In this document: positions 13,653 to 16,787 of the stretch, in pieces
Numbering within the stretch: the first letter of the stretch is position 1
Layout: every line of letters starts with the position of its first letter
Origin: Spirochaetaceae bacterium
Lineage (GTDB): Bacteria; Spirochaetota; Spirochaetia; SZUA-6; Fen-1364
Direction: 5' to 3'
Assembly: GCA_003170115.1 (NCBI GenBank)
Contig: PMZS01000051.1
Span: forward strand, 14,791 to 31,577
DNA: 16,787 bases
Notes under the pieces: generated by a model
Database searches by the model: none
The model's input: only the letters and a program-made list of their open reading frames with translations
What the model was told of the DNA's origin: nothing
Translations under genes and position numbers: made by a program

Positions 13653-14906
13653 TCAGAGCGTGACGTCAGAACTACGGCGCCTGTACGCGGCATCGGCGCC
13701 GAAAACAAGGTCGTAGCTGTCGATGGCGATCTGCAGCTCCTCGTTGGTCTGCACCACGAGGATCGCGATGGGCGAGAACGGGGACGAGACGATACCTTCC
13801 CCGGAGCCCAGTGACGCGTTCAACCCGTAGTCCATGAAGATACCGAGGTTCTCCAGTCGGTGGCAAATCCGTTCCCGCATCTTCACGCCGTTCTGGCCGA
13901 TACCGCCGGTGAAGACCAGGGCGTCCACCTTCACGAGGTTTGCCACGTAGGCGCCCACGTACTTTCTCACCCGGTACGCGTAGACCTCCAGCGCCTCGAT
14001 CGCGCGCTGGTTGCCTTTCGCCGCCTCCACTTCGAGGTCGCGGAGGTCATTTGAGATCCCCGAGAGCCCCAGGAGCCCGCTCTTCTTGTTGAGGAGCGCG
14101 TTCACCTCGGGCGAGCTGTACCCCCGCCTCTCCAGGAAATCTATGATGGCAGGATCGATGTCGCCGCTGCGGGTGCCCATCATCAGCCCTTCCAGCGGCG
14201 TGAATCCCATGGACGTGTCAATTGACCTGCCGTGCTCGATCGCCGTGGCCGAAGCGCCGTTGCCGAGATGGAGGGTGATGACGTTCGTGTTCTCGGGCTC
14301 GCGCTTCAGCATCTCCATGGCGCGGCCGGCCACGTAGCGATGGCTGGTCCCGTGGAAGCCGTAGCGGCGGATCTTGTACTTCTCGTACAGCTCGTAGGGC
14401 AGCCCGTAGAGGTATGCCGCGGGAGGCATTGTCTGGTGGAATGAGGTGTCGAAAACCGCCACCTGCTTGACGCCCGGCAGAATCGCCTGCGCCTCCTTGA
14501 TGCCGATGAGGTTCGGGGGGTTGTGCAGGGGCGCCAGCTCCACGTTTTTCTCGATGGCCTTCAGCACGTCGTCGTCGATGACGACGGAAGAGGAGTACTG
14601 CTCGCCGCCGTGCACCACGCGGTGCCCCACGCTGGAAATCTCCGCCAGGCTGCCGAGGACACCCTTCTCCGGGTCGGTGAGGGCCTCCCGGACAAGCTCC
14701 ATGGCCGCCTTGTGGTGAGGAACCTGGACCTCGCGCACAAGCTCGCACCGGGGAGTCTTCTGCGTGATGCGCCCCTTGAGCTCGCCGATGCGCTCCACCA
14801 GGCCGCGCCCCAGGCTGATGCGCTTGGGCATCCCCCATACCTCGTACTTCAACGACGAGCTTCCGCAGTTGATGACCAGTATTTTCCTGTCCGTCGTTGC
14901 GCGCAT
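13653..14906 (-). CDS. ackA: acetate kinase
   Basis: The product is 417 residues from the ATG at 14906, slightly longer than the roughly 400 usual for the family. It interconverts acetate plus ATP and acetyl phosphate plus ADP. Visible: KILVINCGSSSLKYEV (phosphate 1), VGHRVVHGG, VFDTSFHQTMP with the catalytic Asp, YGFHGTSHRYV, TLHLGNGAS (phosphate 2), MGTRSGDIDP with the catalytic Arg, FTGGIGQNG, and QTNEELQIA with the metal-binding Glu. An alternative in-frame ATG at 14930 adds eight residues; neither start has a clear Shine-Dalgarno sequence, and the shorter one fits the family. No phosphotransacetylase gene (pta) lies next to it. It is the first gene of the leftward run and diverges from the glycosyltransferase. 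Acetyl phosphate can phosphorylate some response regulators, but a link to the regulator in this run is speculative. Confidence 0.96.
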   Translation of the reverse strand: MRATTDRKILVINCGSSSLKYEVWGMPKRISLGRGLVERIGELKGRITQKTPRCELVREVQVPHHKAAMELVREALTDPEKGVLGSLAEISSVGHRVVHGGEQYSSSVVIDDDVLKAIEKNVELAPLHNPPNLIGIKEAQAILPGVKQVAVFDTSFHQTMPPAAYLYGLPYELYEKYKIRRYGFHGTSHRYVAGRAMEMLKREPENTNVITLHLGNGASATAIEHGRSIDTSMGFTPLEGLMMGTRSGDIDPAIIDFLERRGYSSPEVNALLNKKSGLLGLSGISNDLRDLEVEAAKGNQRAIEALEVYAYRVRKYVGAYVANLVKVDALVFTGGIGQNGVKMRERICHRLENLGIFMDYGLNASLGSGEGIVSSPFSPIAILVVQTNEELQIAIDSYDLVFGADAAYRRRSSDVTL

Positions 14907-14932
14907 GCTTGCACTTTTAGCAGAAACCATCG

Positions 14933-14956
14933 ATCTATGCTACCATCTATGCTACC
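14933..14956. repeat. perfect tandem 12-bp repeat in the ackA/glycosyltransferase intergenic region
   Basis: The unit ATCTATGCTACC occurs twice head to tail with no mismatch, followed by two more matching bases. It lies between the divergent ackA and glycosyltransferase starts, about 21 bp upstream of the latter and 27 bp upstream of the former. Each copy carries TATGCT, a weak -10-like hexamer reading toward the glycosyltransferase, but no well-spaced -35 was found. It may be a doubled regulator site, a recent slippage duplication, or chance in a short AT-richer patch. Confidence 0.6.
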
Positions 14957-14976
14957 ATGCCCACCCGGGCAGGGCC

Positions 14977-15840
14977 ATGGCAAGTCTCATCTATCACTCC
15001 GGTGCTCTCGGGGATTTCATCACCACGCTGCCGGCAATCGCCCGCTGGCGGGAAGACCGCCCCGGGGAGAGGCTGATCCTGCTGGGCCGGCCCGCGCACG
15101 CCTCCATTGCGACGCCCCCGTTCGACGAGACCTGGGATGCCGAGGCCCCGGTGTTCTCCCCCCTCTTTTCCGGGAGCGTGACGACCGATTCTCCGCTCGC
15201 GGGGAGGCTCGGCAAGGTTACCTCGGCACTGCTTTTCGCGGCCTCCTCCTCCTCGCTCGCTGAGAGCCTGGCGCGTGTGGGTGTGAGGGAGATCGTCCGA
15301 CAGGATCCATTTCCCACGTCGGCCATCCACGTGATCGATTACCATCTTTCGCTTTTCCCCCTGCGGGACCGCGGGGAGGACCGCATTCCCCGGATCCGGA
15401 TCCCCGAGCTCGAATCCCAGGATGTCGTGGCGATACACACGGGGAGCGGCAGCGCAGGCAAGAACTGGCCGCGCGAGCGATACATCCAGCTCGCGGCACG
15501 CCTCATCGAACGGGGCGAAAGGATCGCATGGATCGTTGGCCCCGCGGAAACAGGCCTCGAGCCTTTTCCCGGAGGCGATGTGTGGCGGTCACTCACCCTG
15601 CCATGGCTTGCAGCGCGCCTTGCACGGTGCCGCCTGTACGTCGGCAATGATTCGGGCGTCACTCACCTGGCCGCGGCGGCGGGCTGTCCCACGGTGGCGT
15701 TGTTTGGCCAGAGTGATCCCGGCGTGTGGGCGCCGCGCGGCGTACGAGTACGCATACTGGGCGCGGGCTCTCACGGAATGAGGTCGATTGAACTTGAAGA
15801 CGTTCTCCGTGCGTGTGAGGTTTTTCTGAAAGTGAAGTGA
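14977..15840 (+). CDS. glycosyltransferase family 9 (lipopolysaccharide heptosyltransferase-like)
   Basis: The product is 287 residues from the ATG at 14977 (MASLIYHSGALGD), the expected N-terminal strand and glycine loop of the family; a weak GGGCAGGG lies just upstream. Longer in-frame starts reach into ackA antisense and were rejected. GT9 enzymes transfer ADP-activated heptose to the lipopolysaccharide inner core at the cytoplasmic face of the inner membrane. Visible: the N-terminal Rossmann half (about 1-135); the C-terminal half opening with VVAIHTGSGSAGKNWPRERY (about 149-168); LPWLAARLARCRLYVGNDSG; and GVTHLAAAAGCPTVALFG, then SDPGVWAPRG, the nucleotide-sugar-binding signature. It is shorter than typical WaaC/WaaF (about 320-350), mostly in the N-terminal half, so the acceptor may differ. 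No other lipopolysaccharide genes are present. The gene is divergent from ackA and stands alone. The family is clear; the exact sugar and acceptor are inferred. Confidence 0.9.
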   Translation: MASLIYHSGALGDFITTLPAIARWREDRPGERLILLGRPAHASIATPPFDETWDAEAPVFSPLFSGSVTTDSPLAGRLGKVTSALLFAASSSSLAESLARVGVREIVRQDPFPTSAIHVIDYHLSLFPLRDRGEDRIPRIRIPELESQDVVAIHTGSGSAGKNWPRERYIQLAARLIERGERIAWIVGPAETGLEPFPGGDVWRSLTLPWLAARLARCRLYVGNDSGVTHLAAAAGCPTVALFGQSDPGVWAPRGVRVRILGAGSHGMRSIELEDVLRACEVFLKVK

Positions 15841-15864
15841 CGGGCAGGAGAGCGTACCATCCCC

Positions 15865-15892
15865 GGCCTGTCAGGCGGTGCGCCGTCAGGCC
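15865..15892. other. inverted repeat just downstream of the glycosyltransferase gene
   Basis: GGCCTG at 15865-15870 pairs with CAGGCC at 15887-15892, and inside it GGCG (15874-15877) can pair with CGCC (15881-15884) around a 3-base loop. It starts 25 bp after the glycosyltransferase stop and is very GC-rich. No T-tract follows on either strand, so it could be an RNA-stabilising structure or part of a factor-dependent 3' end rather than a classical terminator. Confidence 0.4.
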
Positions 15893-15921
15893 ACGCGGGG
15901 TTGCCGCTGCGGAGGAAAGAG

Positions 15922-15957
15922 ACGCGGGGAAGGAGAGTGCTTTCTCCCTCCCCGCGT
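15922..15957. terminator. long hairpin between convergent glycosyltransferase and lysine-rich genes, likely bidirectional terminator
   Basis: ACGCGGGGA (15922-15930) pairs fully with 15949-15957. After one A/C mismatch the stem continues for six more pairs, including one G-T, to a TGCT tetraloop (15938-15941). The stem is about 16 bp. On the minus strand it is followed by a short pyrimidine tract (CTCTTTCC); on the plus strand a second hairpin and a TACCTTTTCTTC tract follow. It sits between two convergent genes, where a shared terminator is expected. Confidence 0.65.
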
Positions 15958-15973
15958 GGGAAGCGTTCTTCCC
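15958..15973. terminator. second hairpin abutting the stop of the lysine-rich gene
   Basis: GGGAAG (15958-15963) and CTTCCC (15968-15973) are exact reverse complements around a CGTT tetraloop. It directly abuts the longer hairpin on its left and touches the TAG stop of the lysine-rich ORF on its right. On the plus strand it is followed by TACCTTTTCTTC, giving a modest T-tract for transcripts arriving from the glycosyltransferase gene. Together the two hairpins form a tandem termination or 3'-stabilising structure. Confidence 0.55.
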
Positions 15974-16074
15974 TACCTTTTCTTCGCCGACTTCTTGGCG
16001 ACCTTCTTGGCCTTTTTCGCCGGCTTCTTGGCGACCTTCTTACTGGTCTTCTTTGCACTCTTCTTTACAGCCAC
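15973..16074 (-). CDS. 33-residue lysine-rich basic protein resembling a histone H1 tail
   Basis: The ORF runs from GTG 16074 to TAG 15973 and encodes 33 residues, of which about half are Lys. It consists of three 11-residue units; units two and three follow KKVAKK(S/P)AKK closely, and the first unit is more divergent. There are no acidic, aromatic or Cys residues. Such Lys/Ala/Pro/Ser repeats occur in eukaryotic histone H1 tails and in bacterial histone-H1-like proteins and C-terminal tails of some HU or AlgP-type proteins, where they bind DNA. Support for a real gene: GAGGGG 5 bases before the GTG, a near-consensus promoter with a 5' leader of roughly 35 nt, and tandem hairpins immediately after the stop. 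A nucleic-acid-binding role is inferred from composition only. It lies between atpC and the convergent glycosyltransferase and is too short for many gene finders. Confidence 0.75.
   Translation of the reverse strand: MAVKKSAKKTSKKVAKKPAKKAKKVAKKSAKKR
15976..16041 (-). repeat. two tandem 33-bp units inside the lysine-rich gene
   Basis: 16009-16041 and 15976-16008 are in-frame 33-bp copies differing at only a few positions; both begin, on the minus strand, with AAGAAGGTCGCCAAGAAG. The near-identity at DNA level, not just in amino acids, suggests recent duplication or slippage, so the length of this protein probably varies between strains. Confidence 0.8.
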
Positions 16075-16114
16075 GGTTGCCCCTCTCGTTTCATTAGGAT
16101 GAAAACCGTCTCAC

Positions 16115-16143
16115 ATCATAGTGCTTCGCAGGCGACTTGTCAA
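16115..16143 (-). promoter_or_regulatory. near-consensus sigma-70-type promoter for the lysine-rich gene
   Basis: Reading the minus strand, the -35 is TTGACA (16143-16138, all six consensus bases), the spacer is 17 bp (16137-16121) and the -10 is TATGAT (16120-16115, five of six). The predicted transcript start is near 16108, giving a leader of about 34 nt to the GTG at 16074 with a GAGGGG Shine-Dalgarno sequence in it. This is the best housekeeping-type promoter I found in the window. It implies strong expression independent of the ATP synthase operon just upstream. Confidence 0.8.
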
Positions 16144-16201
16144 CACTTTCGCGCTTGTCTGAGAAATTTTGTGGAGCGGCTCCGCGAGGCTCGACAAGGC
16201 G

Positions 16202-16217
16202 TTCCGAGGGCTCGGAA
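16202..16217. other. short inverted repeat downstream of atpC
   Basis: TTCCGA (16202-16207) and TCGGAA (16212-16217) are exact reverse complements around a 4-base loop, 12 bp after the atpC stop on the minus strand. It is placed where a terminator for the atp operon would be expected, but no T-tract follows, so its role is uncertain. Confidence 0.35.
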
Positions 16218-16228
16218 GGCCCCGTGCT

Positions 16229-16510
16229 TTATCGTCGAACAGTTGTTTGTTGGTCTCCGCCGGCTCCGGAGACCAGCAGGCGCACGCGGTTGTCCCGCAC
16301 CTCGACGACGCCCCCGCCGACGCTCACCGACCGCGTCTGTCCGCCGCTCGTGACGCGCAGCTCACCCGGCACGACGCTTGCGACCAATGCGGCATGGTCC
16401 GCGAGGACTCCCAGCTCGCCCCCCGAGGTGGGTACCACGAGGAACTGGCATTCACCCGACGCCGCGGTTCCCTCGGGCGTGGCCACGGACCACGAGAAGG
16501 TCGCGCTCAT
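16229..16510 (-). CDS. atpC: F1Fo ATP synthase epsilon subunit, short form
   Basis: The product is 93 residues from the ATG at 16510, which overlaps the atpD stop (ATGA). Epsilon links the F1 catalytic head to the rotor; in most bacteria it is about 130-140 residues, with an N-terminal beta-sandwich and a C-terminal two-helix arm that can inhibit ATP hydrolysis. Visible here: the beta-sandwich only, with FSWSVATPEG, FLVVPTSGGELGVLADHAAL, VVPGELRV and VGGGVVEVRDNRVRLLVSGA. The protein ends about 10 residues after that domain, so the helical arm is missing. The bases after the stop show no frameshifted continuation of a helical arm; they hold a short hairpin and then the next gene's promoter. 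Short epsilons are known, for example in Chlorobium, so this is probably natural rather than a broken gene. A longer frame to 16594 lies inside atpD and was rejected. Confidence 0.9.
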   Translation of the reverse strand: MSATFSWSVATPEGTAASGECQFLVVPTSGGELGVLADHAALVASVVPGELRVTSGGQTRSVSVGGGVVEVRDNRVRLLVSGAGGDQQTTVRR

Positions 16511-16787
16511 GCGTTTTTCATCTTCTCGGCCTTCTCGCGTGCCTCGGCGACATTGCCGACGTACAGGAAAGCCTGCTCGGGAAGGGTGTCGCACTTCCCG
16601 TCGATGATCTCGCGGAAGCTCGCCACCGTCTCGTCGCGCTTCACGTACCTGCCCGGGAAGCCGGTGAACTGTTCGGCGACGAAGAAGGGCTGGCTGAGGA
16701 ACCGCTCTATCCGCCGCGCACGCGACACCGTGGCCTTGTCCTCTTCCGAGAGCTCGTCGTAGCCGAGGATGGCGATGATGTCCTGCA
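16507..16787 (-). CDS. atpD: F1Fo ATP synthase beta subunit, C-terminal end (5' part outside window)
   Basis: About 93 codons are visible and the frame runs off the right edge. This is the C-terminal helical region of the catalytic beta subunit, which binds and hydrolyses or makes ATP in the F1 head. Visible from the edge: QDIIAILGYDELSEEDK, which includes the conserved DELSEED loop that contacts the gamma/epsilon rotor, then RARRIERFLSQPFFVAEQFTG and the basic, Ala/Lys-rich terminus. The Walker A and catalytic residues lie outside the window. The stop TGA overlaps the atpC ATG, the standard end-of-operon atpD-atpC arrangement. The product is certain despite truncation by the window. Confidence 0.97.
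   Translation of the reverse strand, partial: QDIIAILGYDELSEEDKATVSRARRIERFLSQPFFVAEQFTGFPGRYVKRDETVASFREIIDGKCDTLPEQAFLYVGNVAEAREKAEKMKNA

Noticed and set aside
14907..14932. TTGCAC (14909-14914) considered as a -35 for the glycosyltransferase
   Set aside because: It matches consensus at only three positions, and the nearest TATGCT lies 21 bp away, outside the usual spacing.
14933..14956. Tandem repeat considered as a CRISPR fragment
   Set aside because: The two copies are contiguous with no spacer and only 12 bp long, and no cas-like gene is present.
15774..16058. Arg/Ser-rich minus-strand open frame covering the end of the glycosyltransferase gene and the lysine-rich region
   Set aside because: It is a shifted reading of the lysine-rich gene running through both hairpins into an antisense coding region. 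It has no Shine-Dalgarno or promoter support of its own.
16061..16101. Minus-strand ATG-started mini-ORF of nine codons in the leader of the lysine-rich gene
   Set aside because: It runs out of frame over the Shine-Dalgarno sequence and the GTG start and ends just inside the gene. It has no Shine-Dalgarno sequence of its own that I could see, so a leader-peptide role is not supported.
15878..16102. Plus-strand ORF rich in Phe, Leu and Ala resembling a membrane peptide
   Set aside because: It is the antisense reading of the lysine codons (AAG read as CTT) of the minus-strand mini-gene; promoter, Shine-Dalgarno sequence and hairpins all support the minus strand.

Overview
This is a GC-rich window from a Gram-negative bacterium. 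The lineage cannot be named from this sequence. Evidence for an outer membrane is an ADP-heptose-type family 9 glycosyltransferase, several signal-peptide proteins, and a large exported protein whose C-terminal third looks like a beta-barrel. The gene density, the 4-bp stop/start overlaps and the ordinary housekeeping content point to chromosome rather than to a plasmid, phage or island. No rRNA, tRNA, transposase, integrase or CRISPR array was seen.

Layout. The left edge holds the 3' end of an Lhr-type large helicase gene on the plus strand (2-958). It meets, tail to tail with a 23-bp overlap, a minus-strand run of eleven genes reading leftwards from about 14906 to 936. In transcription order these are acetate kinase (ackA), phosphoribosyl-AMP cyclohydrolase (hisI), long-form ATP phosphoribosyltransferase (hisG), a Ca2+-type P-type ATPase, thymidylate synthase (thyA), dihydrofolate reductase (folA), an exported metallopeptidase-like/beta-propeller/barrel protein, an OmpR-family response regulator, a triple-PDZ exported protein, a sensor histidine kinase, and a secreted tandem-domain protein. 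Five junctions are ATGA/GTGA-type 4-bp overlaps, one is an 11-bp overlap and three are gaps of 11-17 bp. Only the regulator-to-PDZ junction has a real gap (86 bp), and it carries a perfect GTTAAT-N4-ATTAAC inverted repeat.

A divergent glycosyltransferase gene (14977-15840, plus) starts across a 70-bp intergenic region that contains a perfect tandem 12-bp repeat. The 388-bp stretch between it and the ATP synthase genes is not empty. On the minus strand it holds a near-consensus sigma-70-type promoter (TTGACA, 17 bp, TATGAT), a Shine-Dalgarno sequence, a 33-residue lysine-rich protein made of 11-residue units and resembling a histone H1 tail, and two tandem hairpins after the stop. The right edge holds atpC and the 3' end of atpD (minus strand). 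The epsilon subunit is short and lacks the usual C-terminal helical domain.

How the genes may work together. ThyA and FolA form the classic dTMP/tetrahydrofolate pair. HisI and HisG are two histidine-pathway steps found without the rest of the pathway. The last five genes of the run look like an envelope module: a two-component system whose kinase and regulator genes are separated by a PDZ protein, preceded by an exported peptidase-like protein and followed by a secreted protein translationally coupled to the kinase. A role in envelope sensing is inferred from architecture and gene order only. The strongest candidates for undescribed biology are the lysine-rich mini-protein and this envelope module.
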